From contig MCFE01000235.1 in assembly GCA_002104905.1 (NCBI GenBank), forward strand, positions 57,062-121,061: DNA of 64,000 nucleotides, read 5' to 3'. The DNA comes from Basidiobolus meristosporus CBS 931.73. Taxonomy: Eukaryota; Basidiobolomycota; Basidiobolomycetes; Basidiobolales; Basidiobolaceae. This document shows positions 11,417 through 23,105 of the stretch, piece by piece (the stretch's first letter is position 1; each line of letters starts with the position of its first letter). The position numbers were made by a program, and so were the translations under genes. The notes below the pieces were generated by a model. The model made no database searches. It saw nothing but the letters and a program-made list of their open reading frames with translations, and had not been told where the DNA came from.

Positions 11417-12487
11417 TGTAATGGGGTGACAGTGACACCCACTGACAGATGTACTCATTCCCTTATTTTCTACTTCCCTATATCTCTACTATACGTATTT
11501 TAGTTTTATACCATTTGTCTTACCCAATCAGTACTATCCCATAAGCCGGTTGACTATCACACCTGCTTACCTTATTGCATAAGTTACCCCTCACTTTACG
11601 TAAGATTACTAGCTATAGGTACTTCTATATTAGGCAACTATCCGCATCAGTACCTGTGACACATGATCAACCTGTATCACCATCCCTACCATTTCCATAC
11701 CATATAAAGTATCCCTATGCTACACAGGTTTCAGAATACTGATTCCTGGTTGGTTGGATGTGCTGTGCCTCTTAGAACCTTCTGGCACCCACTTAGAGCA
11801 TTCTTAGGTCATTCTGATGTCATTAAGATTTCTTTTGATATCCGGAACCTTCTGGAATACCAAGCTTAGTAATCACTTAGCCAGTGAGAAAAGTGTATAA
11901 GGGAGACTATCCCTCAACAATAAATCATCATCATTTTTATCAGTATACCAACTTGTTGATTAGTGTGATTACTGCTACCTGCTGCTACCTGAACTTCCAA
12001 CCCCAGATCACAGGACACTCCCAGAAAACTGCGCTGACAGCCAACTGACCTTGGAGGTACTACTTGTGAGGAACACTCAGAGTAGGTATCTTTTATTATA
12101 TTGGATTCTTTCCCAAGTTTGTTCTTGTACAGGCAAAGATACTTTTCTGTCTTTGTAACTATTGACCACAGCTGCATTCTTATCAAGTCCCTGCTGGTGG
12201 AGTTTACAGTTGTTTTGACTTTGGAAGCTTTAGTACATTGTCATCTCAAAGGACACTGAACCCAGCACATACTTTTGTTAAGACACCAACTAAGATGGGG
12301 ATTGTAGCTCAATAGTTTTCCCTTGACAAGCTTGTGGCTTTATTCCCCTTCATATTAGATTAGAGACAGAACCCAAGTATTCCTAGCAAGCTTTTGCCAG
12401 AGGTTATTGCACCCAGTGAGCACCCCACACACAAAACACTTGAGAAGTGTTGGGCATATCCCTCCCGTGGACATATACACCACCACA
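11417..12487 (+). repeat. Solo Gypsy-A-family LTR inserted in inverse orientation
   Basis: 1071 bp beginning tgtaatggggtgacagtg and ending atatacaccaccaca, the reverse complement of the Gypsy-A LTRs. Flanks ttgg/tagg fit a 4-bp duplication with one change. It separates IAEPIYL at the RT end from HQQQRKNTPFIWGEEQEEAL, the start of the connection/RNase H. Confidence 0.85.
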
Positions 12488-13605
12488 TAGGTAGATTGGT
12501 TCTGCTATCTTAGAAAATCTTGGGATCCAGATCCTAAGGAACCCACAAGCTGCCACAAAGCCACAAGCTTGTGTGAGATTTGTGGGTGTAGGCCAGTTGC
12601 ATATCTTTTGTGTCTTGGAGTCTCCAGGTGAACAGCCAAAGGTGTTGCCTTTTTGTCCAACAATGGATATCTCTGATACACCAAAGCTGCTTTTCTCACC
12701 ACTGATGGTGAGTCCAGCTTCTTCAATGGCTTGTAACATGGCATTATTCTCTGAGATATGATCATAGACAAACTTTCTTACTCCAGGCATAACTTCAGTA
12801 GTGTCCCAGATTTTTGGTCTTTTGATGCCTATGTCATCAACAAAGACAGCAAGTTTCTCAGGTATAAACTGATACAGCACATTCACCATGCATCTCTGGA
12901 ACTGAGCCATGGAGTTTGTAGCCCCTTGGCTGAGTCTTGTCATCCTTAACAGTCCAAATGGTGTCTGGAGTGCAAATATATCTCTTGATGTCTCATCAAG
13001 GGGGATCTGGTCCTATCCTGTGTAGAGATTGTATGTTGAGTAGATGGAGTGGCCACTAAAGCTTTCTGCAAAGTCATCAATAGATGGAGGTATAGCAGCA
13101 TCTCTGATAGTGACAGCATTTGCAGGGTGCATGTTTAGAATGAATTGGAGCTTTCCATTCTTCTTTTGGTCACACACCATCTGTTAGCATAAGGTCCATG
13201 GCAAGGTTCTAGGATACCAGATTCTATCTTCTTCTTAAGTAGGTCATGCACATCAGCTTGGAGTCCTCTGGGCAGTGGGTAAGGCTTAAATGACCAGGGT
13301 GTGTGGGGCACTGTATGAATTGTGATAGGTTTTTCAACTAATGTCTTTAAGAGTCCCATCTCCTTTTCATTATATGAGAAGACCTTATCATGCCTTTTCA
13401 AGGTCTCTTTAAATAATAGTATCTCCTTTGATGTTAGGTTTCCATCACCAATGATAAGTTGCTTAAGTCTCTCAGGTGTGAGTTTTATATCTTCTGGTGT
13501 TTCTTCTGGTGGTCTAATGTAATCAGCAGGTTGAGATCCATCAGTCAAAGGGGTGAGTGATGGTTCAATCTTCTGTTCTACTGTCTTGTATTCTGTTTGA
13601 ACCAT
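12488..13605 (-). pseudogene. pol: Gypsy-A reverse transcriptase
   Basis: Bases 13605-13135 give an open frame with HTPWSFKPYPLPRGL and LLKKKIESGILEPCHGPYAN, the fingers region of Ty3-type RT. Frameshifts follow. Bases 12950-12490 carry MTRLSQGATNSMAQFQRCM and the catalytic AVFVDDIGIK, where YxDD appears as FVDD. Several shifts mean it is not functional. Confidence 0.85.
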
Positions 13606-13980
13606 AGCTGTCTGCTCCTGTATACCTAATGAGCAGCTCCAAATGTTGGGGTGTATATTGTCAGGCTCCTCATCTTCTTCTATAACAAGATGTGTCTTCT
13701 GGCAAGCAGTATGTGTCCTCTTATTGTTGGGTGTTACACCACAGAAGGCTGACTGTAGTCCTGAGCTGGATCCTTGTATGGTGTACCATACTGACCCATT
13801 GCAATAGTTGGTAGTTGTAGCCTTGATACTGGTTTCTCATGGTGTACCTAGCAGAAGGTCAAAGTTTGCCTTCTGGCAGATGAAGAGGGGAAGCCAGACC
13901 ATAATTCATTGTACCTCAATAGGGAACCTGTGCACTGCACCATAGAGTGTACTAGATCCTGAGTTTGCATCAGTCATGTT

Positions 13981-14790
13981 CTATCCTATATCTGTATCAA
14001 CAGGGAGTAGCTCCTTGCTTCTAAGTGTCTTCCAGAAGTCTAGCGGCATAACACAAATCTCTGAGCCACTGTCAATATGGCAGTCAACAGGGTCATCATA
14101 TATATACCCTTTCACAACAGCAGTTGCAACTGAGTAAAAGGTCTTATATTCAGTAGTGTTGTCATCCTTTTGGTGGTCTTCATGGTTTGTCTGAATTATA
14201 TGGGTGTCCATATGTTCAACAGCTTGTTGTCTTCTTCTAAGCTGCTCATCAAAGGTCTTCCTAACAGATGGGGATACACTCATGATTTCTCCAACCAACA
14301 AAGTGAGGTTCTGCTTCAGCAGCTTCTCAGTAATCAGTTGAGGGCTTGAGTAGCTTGCTATCTTTGAGGTCATCTGAAAGTGAGGCAATGGATCTTGGGT
14401 GGGCAGCATACTAGGCTTCTTGTCAATAATAACTTCAGGTTCTTCAAATTGTGGTCTTCTAAGGATGGGTTTGGCATGTTCTCCAGGGAGGTGTCTTTTG
14501 GTAGCAAAGGCATTGACTTTGTATTGATTGTTGTCAGGGCTGCTTGGATTCACTTTATGAGTCCCAATAGGTGCATCAACAGTAATATTTCTGGTTGCTG
14601 AGTCAGATTTCTGGAAAAGGGCTCTCATCCCTCCTTGTTGGAAATTAGTGGGAACCCTTCTTCCTTCCTTGTCAGCAACCACTCCATCAGCATCAAACTG
14701 TACTGCTCCTTCTTTGAGTAGCTGACTAAGCTCTGCGCATTTTTGTCTGGAATGCTGAGTAGAGTCACACCAGATGCAGTGCCTGGGCAA
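13981..14790 (-). pseudogene. Gypsy-A zinc knuckle and aspartic protease
   Basis: An open 269-codon frame. Near the N-terminus (residues 4-17) is a CCHC zinc knuckle, CIWCDSTQHSRQKC, that binds nucleic acid in Gag. Near the C-terminus is HIDSGSEICVMPLDFW, the retropepsin-type protease with an intact Asp-Ser-Gly. It lies just downstream of the capsid frame, consistent with a gag-pro arrangement. It stops before RT, and the region 13606-13980 is degenerate protease/RT linker. Confidence 0.8.
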
Positions 14791-14796
14791 AGGTCT

Positions 14797-15299
14797 TTAG
14801 CCCCCGGTGGCTACCTCAGCTGAGCCATTAATCTTGAGGGATAGCTTCTGTAGCTGTTCAGCAAGTTGGTCAATTCTGTAGGTAGTGTAGGTCTGATTGT
14901 CAGCAACAGCACTCTTTGGCTCCTTGGTTGACTGGTCTGGCAGATTAGATGTCAGGAGTCTCATAATGGTGGAAGTTTGCTTTGCCTCTAGGAGAACATG
15001 TTTCATCGCTGCAAAGCAAGGTATGCCAGACCTGTCATCCTTGGCTGCATGTAAGTCAACCTTCCTTGCTAAGTGCTGGGGAAGCCATTGTGCAAGGTAA
15101 AGTGTCATGGTAAACTCAGTTATAGCCTGGGACTCTAGGAGTGGCTTAGCCATATCTTCATACTGTTGAATGAACTCCTCAAGTGGTAGCTTGGAAAGTC
15201 CAATCCTTCCAAAGTGTCTGAGGTCTTCAATTCCATAGTATGTCTGGGGTCTACCATACTCAGTCTGTAGGTAGGTCTTCATTAAGGCCCAGACAGTGA
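14797..15299 (-). pseudogene. gag: Gypsy-A gag (capsid), downstream half
   Basis: Readable from LTVWALMKTYLQTEYGRPQT through GLSKLPLEEFIQQYEDM to the zinc-knuckle frame. This is Ty3-type capsid (retrotrans_gag-like) sequence. Its upstream half lies beyond the solo LTR, at 16475-16664. Confidence 0.75.
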
Positions 15300-15303
15300 G
15301 AAT

Positions 15304-16474
15304 TGTGGTAATGGAAAGTATTCCATTACTACAATATCTCTAAACCAATATTGCACTCATTTCTTTATTTTGCTTTTTCCTATTGTAACACACAAGTGAA
15401 AGATCAAGAATTTCCAACTTTGAAGAGCAAATGCTCCAGACCCTGACAAGCAATCCACCCAAGAATATTATATCATACAGAACACGTAGTAGCCAACACA
15501 TATTTCAAATTACAGCTCATTTGAAGCAGTACTTAAGGAGTTATGACCAAAAGAGTCCAATTATTATATATACTATGTCTTATTGCTAGGATTACTATGG
15601 TGACTTTGATTGCGTGTAACTTTTGAGCTAGCCAATCAAATCACGTGAAAATTTCACAGATGCTGCGCCTATGTCCGATCTGCGCCACTGCAAAATTTTA
15701 GCTTTGTATCACATGTATTGCTTGCGCAATTGTCCAAAAACTTTGATCCTTCAAAATTTTCATATATATGACTTCCCCAGCTGAAAAATAAAGGGAGAGC
15801 CTCTCTTTCCAGAATCTCCACACTACAATTACAAGTTTAAAGGTTATAAGACTTCCCCTGCATCACTTGCACTGTTGAGTATTCTGACTTTGATTGGTAC
15901 TATATCAGTAAAGAGACTGCAAAGCTCACAAGAATCCAATCTAAGTTCTACAAGAAACTACCACTTTTCTGTTGGAAAAGTCCTCTCTAAGAAAACCCTT
16001 TACTCTAAAGACACCCCTTTAGACACCCCTTTAGAGACCCCTTTAAGAAACTCCTTTACTCTAAAGACACCCTTTTAGGCACCCCTTTAATGTAAAGACC
16101 TCTTTAGAGACCACTACAAGAAGCCCCTTTACTCTAAAGACACCCCTTTAGGTTAAAGGGGAGTTCAGAATTTCCATATTAGGAAATACTTTCTCAGAAA
16201 GGAAAGTGACTTCCAAATAAGGAAAAGTTACTATAAAAGTAAATAAGCCCATTAGTCAACAGAAGGTCAGAACACTGCTGTAGAAGTGATAAACACTGCC
16301 TACAGTATATTTTGAGCCTAAGATTGAGGAAATTACTGAAAGTTATATCTTCTATTGGTATATCAAGCTCTCAATAAACTATTTCAGTATTAGCATACTG
16401 GAAGTTGTTGTATATTGTTGATTAGCCTCTACATTGTAGAACAAGCCCCAAACTAATCATAATACAACACAACA
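15304..16474 (+). repeat. Solo LTR of a third gypsy-like family nested in gag
   Basis: 1171 bp, tgtggtaatgg...acaacacaaca, with a perfect 4-bp duplication gaat (15300-15303 and 16475-16478). It has a TATA-like catatatatgac at about 15760 followed by AATAAA at about 15787, so LTR transcription would be plus-ward. It contains an internal minisatellite built on ctttagacaccc at 15985-16165. Confidence 0.85.
15985..16165 (+). repeat. Minisatellite of ctttactctaaagacaccc-type units inside the solo LTR
   Basis: Imperfect tandem and dispersed repeats of 14-19 bp variants (cccctttagacacc, ctttactctaaagacacc). Not seen elsewhere in the window. Confidence 0.7.
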
Positions 16475-16664
16475 GAATGTCTCCTTGTCTGAGAAGCTTA
16501 GTGGTAATATCATTGGTGCAGTAGTAGGGGAAGTCTTGAGCCATTTCTTGCTCAGATAGGCTGCACATCTTGCAGAGCTTCTCCCATATGAATATGAAGC
16601 TTTCCACATTCTTTCCATCAAACTGTGGGGCTCCATGTGAGAGTGGTAATGGCATAGAGTTCAT
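16475..16664 (-). pseudogene. gag: Gypsy-A gag, upstream half
   Basis: Starts MNSMPLPLSHGAPQFDGKNV and reads into IFIWEKLCKMCSLSEQEMAQ, up to the gaat target site where the solo LTR entered. It joins in frame with the capsid half at 15299. Confidence 0.75.
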
Positions 16665-16785
16665 TTTGGGCAGGTAGGTTGGTGTTGTAATCTTGATAAT
16701 ATTGGTAGTCTCTTTTCAATCAGTGGATTACTGCTCAAATCTTCAGGTAAATCTTGTTGGGTCCCAGGTAGCTTGTATGAACCCC

Positions 16786-16804
16786 CCACATTGGGTGCCA
16801 ATTA
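16786..16804 (-). promoter_or_regulatory. Gypsy-A primer-binding site
   Basis: On the minus strand the LTR ends ...accacctca and is followed after four bases by tggcacccaatgtgggg, a TGG-starting site as expected for pairing with a tRNA 3' CCA end. The tRNA was not identified. Confidence 0.65.
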
Positions 16805-17874
16805 TGAGGTGGTGTATAAGTCCAAGGGAGAGATATGTCCAACACTTCTCAAGTGTTTTATGTGTGGGGTGCTCACTGGGTGCAATAACCTCTGGCAAAA
16901 GCTTGCTAGGAATACTTGGGTTCTGTCTCTAATCTAATATGAAGGGGAATAAAGCCACAAGCTTGTCAAGGGAAAACTATTGAGCTACAATCCCCAACTT
17001 AGTTGGTGTCTTAACATAAGTATGTGCTGGGTTCAGTGTCCTTTGAGATGACAATGTACTAAAGCTTCCAAAGTCAAAACAACTGTAAACTCCACCAGCA
17101 GGGACTTGATAAGAATGCAGCTGTGTTCAATTGTTACAAAGACAGAAAAGTATCTTTGCCTGTACAAGAACAAACTTGGGAAAGAATCCAATGTAATAAA
17201 AGATACCTACTCTAAGTATTCCTCACAAGTAGTGCCTCCAAGGTCAGTTGGCTGTTGGCGTGGTTTCCTGGGAGTGTCCTGTGGTCTGGGGTTGGAAGTT
17301 CAGGTAGCAGCAGGTAGAAGTGATCAAATTAATCAACAAGTTGGTATATTGATAAAAGGGATGATGATTTATTGTTGAGGGATAGCCTCCTTATATACTT
17401 TTCTTACTGGCTAAGTGATTACTAATCACGGTGTTCTAGAGGGTTCCGGATATCAGTAGAATTCTTAATGACATCAGAATGCCCTAAGAATGTTCTAGGT
17501 AGGTGCCGGAAGGTTCTAAGAGGCACAGCACATCCAACCAATCAGGAATCAGTATTCTGAAACCTGTGTAACATAGGGATACCTTATATGGTATGGAAAT
17601 GGCAGGGATGGTGACACAGGTTGATCATATGTCATGGGTACTGGCGCAGGTATTTGCCTAATATAGAAGCGCTTATAGCTAGTAATCTTACACAAAGTGA
17701 GGGGTAACTTATGCAACAAGGTAAGCAGCTGTGATAGTCAACCAGCTTATGGGATGGTATTGATCAGGTAAGACAAATGGGATAAAACTAAAATAAGTGT
17801 AGTAGAGATATAGGGAAGTAGAAAATAAGGGAATGAGCACATCTGTCAGTGGGTGTCACTGTCACCTCATCACA
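16805..17874 (-). repeat. Gypsy-A 5' LTR
   Basis: 1070-bp partner of 8099-9169, followed by target duplication acgg at 17875-17878. Confidence 0.9.
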
Positions 17875-17878
17875 ACGG

Positions 17879-18245
17879 GCTCCTGAGGTAGCCACTGGTT
17901 TTTATCATTACCTGGTCCTTTACTGCTACTTTGACTGAGTGCTTCCAGAGTAGACCTGCCCTTTTTCCTTGATAAATATTGTGCTGGTGCATCCATTTCT
18001 GTCTGCTTGTCTATTATTGGCACTATTTCAGCTACCTGACATCTCTTTGACACTTGCTTAGAGCTTTTGCCTGGCTTTCAACTGGCTGTTGAGGAAGCTG
18101 CTGGTTTTTGGCCATTGCACCCTTGTTCTTCTACCTGTAATAGCTTCTGCTACTTTTGAGATACTCTCTCTGCATACTAATGCTGGCCCAAAATCTGTTT
18201 GCTTGTTTGAATCCAGGATAATGCTCTTGGAACAAGTCCAGCACA
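17879..18245 (-). pseudogene. Decayed coding repeat (KQ-rich), right of the gypsy element
   Basis: Minus-strand frames read DSNKQTDFGPALVCRESIS and IIDKQTEMDAPAQYLSRKKG, two diverged units of the same repeat as 7911-8094. It is the other half of the Gypsy-A insertion target. Function unknown. Confidence 0.4.
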
Positions 18246-19442
18246 TTCTGCCTGGAGTTTGTGTCAGAACTTGAGCAGCTATACTACAAGCATAGAGCTG
18301 AATGTCTGGATCTCTGCCACTGCTGTATCAATTCTCTGCTCCATCTTGCTTAGTGTGTGGAAAATACTGGGCCTTGTTTCACCTTCTGGGAGTTTCCTAT
18401 GGAGCAGATGTGTGGGCTTATAGGAAGACAAGTCAAGTTGCAGGTACTACCATACCTTAATCTCATTAAGAATATTACCTTCAAGTCAGTCATTGGTGTG
18501 ATGAGTTGGCACAACAAGGTCAGCCAGGGAGAGTTTGAAAATACTGATGACAGATGTGCCCATAGAGATACCTATGCCTTTGGCATTAAGAAGCTAAGCA
18601 GCCTCAATGCATAGGTAATCAGTTAAGTAATGCAAGGTTGGGTGAGGTGCTACAAGCAACTAATTTTTATTGGGAAAACTTTACCAGAGTATTCCAGGTT
18701 TGTCTTGGTCAAAAGCTGGTTTCTATACCGTTCAATATGTAACTCACACAAACAAGAACCACAGCACCTATAAGGGAGAAGGTACATATTAGCTAAATAC
18801 TAAAATGTTCTTTGCCAATATTCAGGAGGTATTCATGGCAAAGTGGCAGCAATCAAGCACATGCTTGCAAGATATATACATTACCAGCAATACAAAGTAT
18901 ATGGCAGCTTTGCAAGTATCACACTAAACAGTCACAAAGCTAACAAGATAGAAGTGTGTCAATTGCAGCATATGAGCGCATATGTAGCGGTTAGTAAGCA
19001 GGAGGCAGCAGTATTTTTTGATTCAAACTATATGTGGAATACCCAAGGTAGAAGTGGTCAGCAAGTTATTAGGGATGATTCTGCAGTGAAAATATGAATG
19101 GCACAGGGGGAGGTAGAACAAAAAACCCCAATTGGTAAGTTAGTACAATAGCATTATACAGAACTAGCTATAGGTGCTGTACTACTATTGAGACACCTTC
19201 AGTAGCTTGCAATGAGGCCATCAAAACAGCATCAAGTGTCTTGCCATATAAGGCAACTGTATGTACTGGCCAGTCAGATCCACTCCAGTAGATGTAAAGT
19301 ACATCAAAACCATCACAATGCCATGCCACTCTTGTCTAAAGACTGCCAAAGTCCTGTCATGTTTTGGGCATTATTTAGCAGTAAAATTTGCAAAATGCAG
19401 TTGTGATCCAGTCATGAGTTCATGTAGAGGGTCATTAATTTC
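18246..19442 (+). pseudogene. T repeat copy 2 (transposase-like C-terminal part)
   Basis: Readable pieces: ENTGPCFTFWEFPMEQMCG and GRQVKLQVLPYLNLIKNITF (18357-18614), then HYQQYKVYGSFASITL and FFDSNYMWNTQGRSGQQVI (18843-19097). The CHYCI...FWEFPMER-like block resembles the DUF4218 region of CACTA/Plavaka transposases. Homologous blocks occur at 4.6, 20.0-20.8, 24.4-24.9 and 54.4-54.6 kb. Multiple stops; no functional copy here. Confidence 0.55.
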
Positions 19443-21185
19443 ATGCTGTTGGCATTAAAAAGGTCTCTTGATGGGATCCTGAAGGCTTATCTGCATTGGA
19501 TCCGCCTGCAGGACCAAATTATTTTTCATGGGATAAAGATTGAGGGAATATGTTGGAACAAAAGCTTTCTACTGGGAGCAATGCACTTGCACTTTAACAA
19601 TATCTCTGTAAAAATGACAAAGCTGTGCATGGGGCGTTTCAAGCCAAATGAGCCCTTTGATATGCTAGAAAGCTTGAAAGAATTAACCAGGTAGCTCAGA
19701 GTATCCACTACACAAAGTATTTCTCACAATGTCTAATCAATATTCATATACATCTGTGGCAATACAGATGCAAGGACTGAATGAACTGAGTATGTACTTG
19801 TTAAGTGGCCTTCTCAAGTAGTTCCTACACAGAGCACATTGAGAGCATTGGGAGTCATATGTTGAAGCTGTAGAATTACGTATCCAGAAGCAGATCCACA
19901 ATATCAATTTGGGGTATCTATAGCATTTATCCAAGGAATATGTGAAAGGTTTTGAGCAGCAATACTACAAGCATAAGTTGGAGCACTTAGATCCCTGCTG
20001 TTACTGCATACACTTTCTACTCCAACTTGCTTGTTATGTGGAAAATGTTGGACCTTACTTGACCTTTTTGGAGCTTCCTATGGAGCAGATGTATGGGAGA
20101 TAGTAAGACAAGTCAAGTTGCAAGTACCATCAAATCCTAATCTCATCAAGAATATTATTTTTAAGTCCATGATGATTGTGAATATTTGGCACACCAAGGA
20201 CAGATAGGTAGGGTTAGAAAATACTGAGGACAAATGTGCATATGGCAGCACCATTCCCTTGGCAATAAGAAGCTTAGCAGCCCCAACAGATAGGTAAATA
20301 GGTTAAGTAATGCAGTTTGAGTTATACACAACAAGCAATTAATTTTTGTTAGGACAGCTTTACCAAGGAATGCCAGGTATCTCTTGGTCACAAGCAAGCT
20401 TCTACACCATTCAATATGGAGCTCATGCCAGCAATTTGTACAGAAAGTACCAGAGCATACCTAGAAGGGGTACTGGAATCCAGCAGGGCAAAGGAATATA
20501 TTGGCCAAGTACCAAAAAGTATTTTGGGAATATTCAAAGGTATTCATGGTAAAAGTGGTGGCAATAACACATATGTTTGCAAGATGTATATGTTACCAAC
20601 CATACATGGTATATGTCAACATTGCAAATATCACACCAAAAAACCATAAAGTTGAGGTAACAGGAGTGTATTAATTGCCGCAGGTGTGCACATATGTAGC
20701 AGTTGGCTCCCAGGAGGCAACAGATCACTTTGGCTCAAACTATATGTATAATACCCATAGTAGTAGTGGGTCAGCAAATAAATTGGGGTGATTCTACAAT
20801 AGAATGTATATAAATGTTGCTAGGGGAGGTAGGAAAAGGAAACAGTAATTGTTAAATTGGCATTGTAGCATTATAAAGCACTTGATGTAGGCTCCCATAC
20901 TGCTGCTATAATGCCAACAGATGTCTATAGCAAGGCCAATTGATATACCACCAGGTTTTTTTCCATATAACATTTGTATGTACCACCTAGTAGTGTCCAC
21001 TCAAATAAGTGTGGACCACAATATGACCATTAGAGTACCATTCAAATCCTACCAAAGGATTGCAAAAGCACTCTCAAGTGGATTTACCTATTCAGCAGTA
21101 AAATCAGCTAAACACCAACACAATCCCATCATAAGGTCATAAAGAGGGTCAATATTTCTAAGCTGCCAGCATTATGACAGCCTTG
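19443..21185 (+). pseudogene. T repeat copy 3, most complete relic
   Basis: Starts with KAYLHWIRLQDQIIFHGIKI (19443-19694), continues through the region matching copy 1 (RYPKYFS/HYTKYFS, QYRCKDWMN-like), the FWEFPMER-equivalent at about 20.06 kb and the C-terminal domain to about 20.8 kb, then a tail to 21.18 kb shared with copy 2. About 1.7 kb. Heavily mutated. It is cut on the right by Copia-3 sequence. Confidence 0.55.
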
Positions 21186-21229
21186 TTGTGGAGTCCTGAT
21201 TGATGACAGTCCATGTTTGTGGTTATATT

Positions 21230-22056
21230 TGGTGCAGATGTTTGTAGTCTATCATCAGTTGTTGCAGCATACTAATACACAAGGTTTTTTTGCAGATTAC
21301 CACTCTTTTTGAGGCACTGGTCTGATGGGTGTCCTTTCCTTTTGCAGTAGCTGCAAAACAGGCTTCTGAAGCCTTTCAAGTACTTTGGGTACTTCCTTTG
21401 TTGGCTATCACTTCTTATTAAAGCATTATCTTTTTCCTTCTTATTGGTGCTTATTTTTCTTTACTCTTCATCTAAGAGCCTTCTGTATATGTTGTTCATG
21501 GTCAAGTCTTCAGTTCTGGACTCTAGGGCTGAAACCAGGCCCTGAAACTTGTTTGTTAGCCTATTTAGAGTGGTAACTATCACATTGTCACCAATAGTTG
21601 ATACACCCACTGACTCCATCTAATCAGTCAACAGGGTAACTCTCTAATTAGATTTTTCATTTCTTTTCCTGACTTCATATATGTAGAAAAGAATTTTTGT
21701 CTAAGATACATTGTCTTATCAGCTGAATGTGACTGATAAGTGTCTTCTAATGCCTTCCAGGCATATTTTGCTGTTTTTGCTCTTGAGCATTGAATTAACA
21801 ATTTGTCTTGAACATTAAGGCCAATTAAGTCAAAGGCACTTTGTTCCTTCTTCTGGTACTCAAAGGCTTTTTCTCCCATATATTTAGGAGTGCATTCTTC
21901 TCCCATAACAATGTGCCAAAGGCCTTTCTCCTGTTGCATTGTCTTGATCATCACCTTCCGGACTTGGTTGTTAGATCCATCCAGCTTTTCAGCAGAGGGA
22001 AAAATTTCAATATTAGTGGTAGTAGATGTTGAAGAGAGTGACAATTCAGGGCTCAT
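21230..22056 (-). pseudogene. gag: Copia-3 gag
   Basis: The frame starts MSPELSLSSTSTTTN at the ATG within the primer-binding site, with EKLDGSNNQVRKVMIK and YQKKEQSAFDLIGLNVQDK. The first 142 codons are open, then a shift. The zinc knuckle CSYCKRKGHPSDQC near 21.33 kb is intact, in contrast to Copia-1. Confidence 0.8.
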
Positions 22057-22060
22057 AACC

Positions 22061-22411
22061 TTATGTAGGAGTATTGGAGATATTAGAAGTCACTGTGAGA
22101 ATAAGTAGATTATGTGGTTTGTACTTGATGATTTATTGAATGTTACAGTGTTTCTTATACTTTTACATGGTGTTGGCAAAACACACACACATTGAATATG
22201 CTTAAGACAGTTCCAAAAACATATGTGTAAAGTAAGAGGGAGCTTTGAAAACTCATAGAATCTTCATGCTCTGGGCACCAGATGATTTGGTAAAAATGTG
22301 CTAAGCAGATCACAACATGGAGTTTGGTTTGTATACTCTAAGATCTGTAGCTAATGATCAAAGTAACTACATTAGGTGAATATTCAGGTGGAATTACAAA
22401 TTCCACAACAA
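22061..22411 (-). repeat. Copia-3 LTR
   Basis: About 351 bp, colinear with the other copia LTRs in inverse orientation, ending aattccacaaca at 22411. The end next to the primer site is mutated (ttatgtaggag). Confidence 0.8.
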
Positions 22412-23105
22412 CCATAGCCACCGGTAACTTGGAGGTATTTGATATAAGTCTGAGGTACATAGACCATCACCTTGAGTCTGTCTAAGTATATTTAAGATAT
22501 ACCTATTAAGTAATAAAATGAAGACTATCAACTGGTAGCTGCTCTGATGGTGATAAACCTTAACTGGGTAAGAACCAAACCAAATCAAGGGAGCTTAGTG
22601 TTATCTGAAAGCCCAGACTACCCTTTCAGTCTATGGCTGGCAGCTTTATGTATATTGTGCTAGGAGCACCTTGAAATATCTTATATTCAACGGGAATTGT
22701 CAGTCAGCAAAATTAGAACTATGGATCTAATCATGTTGCAGTGATTAAGTGATTTTTCAGGTATTTAAATACAATTGCCAATATACGCTTGAGACAAACA
22801 TATAGAGAGTCATAACAGGAACTTCTGAAATACTCTGGTGCAGGTTGGAGACAAAATTTCAAATATTGAAGATTCTCATCATCATATAACCCACTTTACT
22901 GCAAAGGAGGAGTTGCAAGGAATTCAAGAGAACAACTGACTGTAGCACTATTCACTACAGGGACAGACTATATGGTAGCATAGGAGGCTACATAAGAAAT
23001 AATGTGGCTAAGATATCTTTTACAGATTTAGGTTTATGCAAGCAGATCATTGTATTTATTTCTACTTCAAGATAAGCAAGGATGTGCACAATCAGGTGAA
23101 GGTAC

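Larger units (their letters stand above)
8099..17874 (-). mobile_element. Ty3/gypsy element Gypsy-A with three nested solo LTRs
   Basis: Direct LTRs at 8099-9169 and 16805-17874 flanked by the 4-bp duplication acgg (8095-8098 and 17875-17878). Minus-strand order is gag, zinc knuckle, protease, RT, RNase H, integrase, which is Ty3/gypsy order. A purine tract (gaggggggtgga, minus strand) precedes the 3' LTR at 9170, and a primer-binding site follows the 5' LTR. Solo LTRs interrupt RNase H (10671-11019), the RT/RNase H connection (11417-12487) and gag (15304-16474). Without them the element is about 7.2 kb. Confidence 0.92.
21190..22411 (-). mobile_element. Copia-3: 5' LTR plus gag, truncated
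   Basis: LTR at 22061-22411 (minus), then primer-binding site and gag down to about 21.2 kb, where it breaks into T repeat. No pol, so this is a 3'-truncated copy. Confidence 0.85.
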
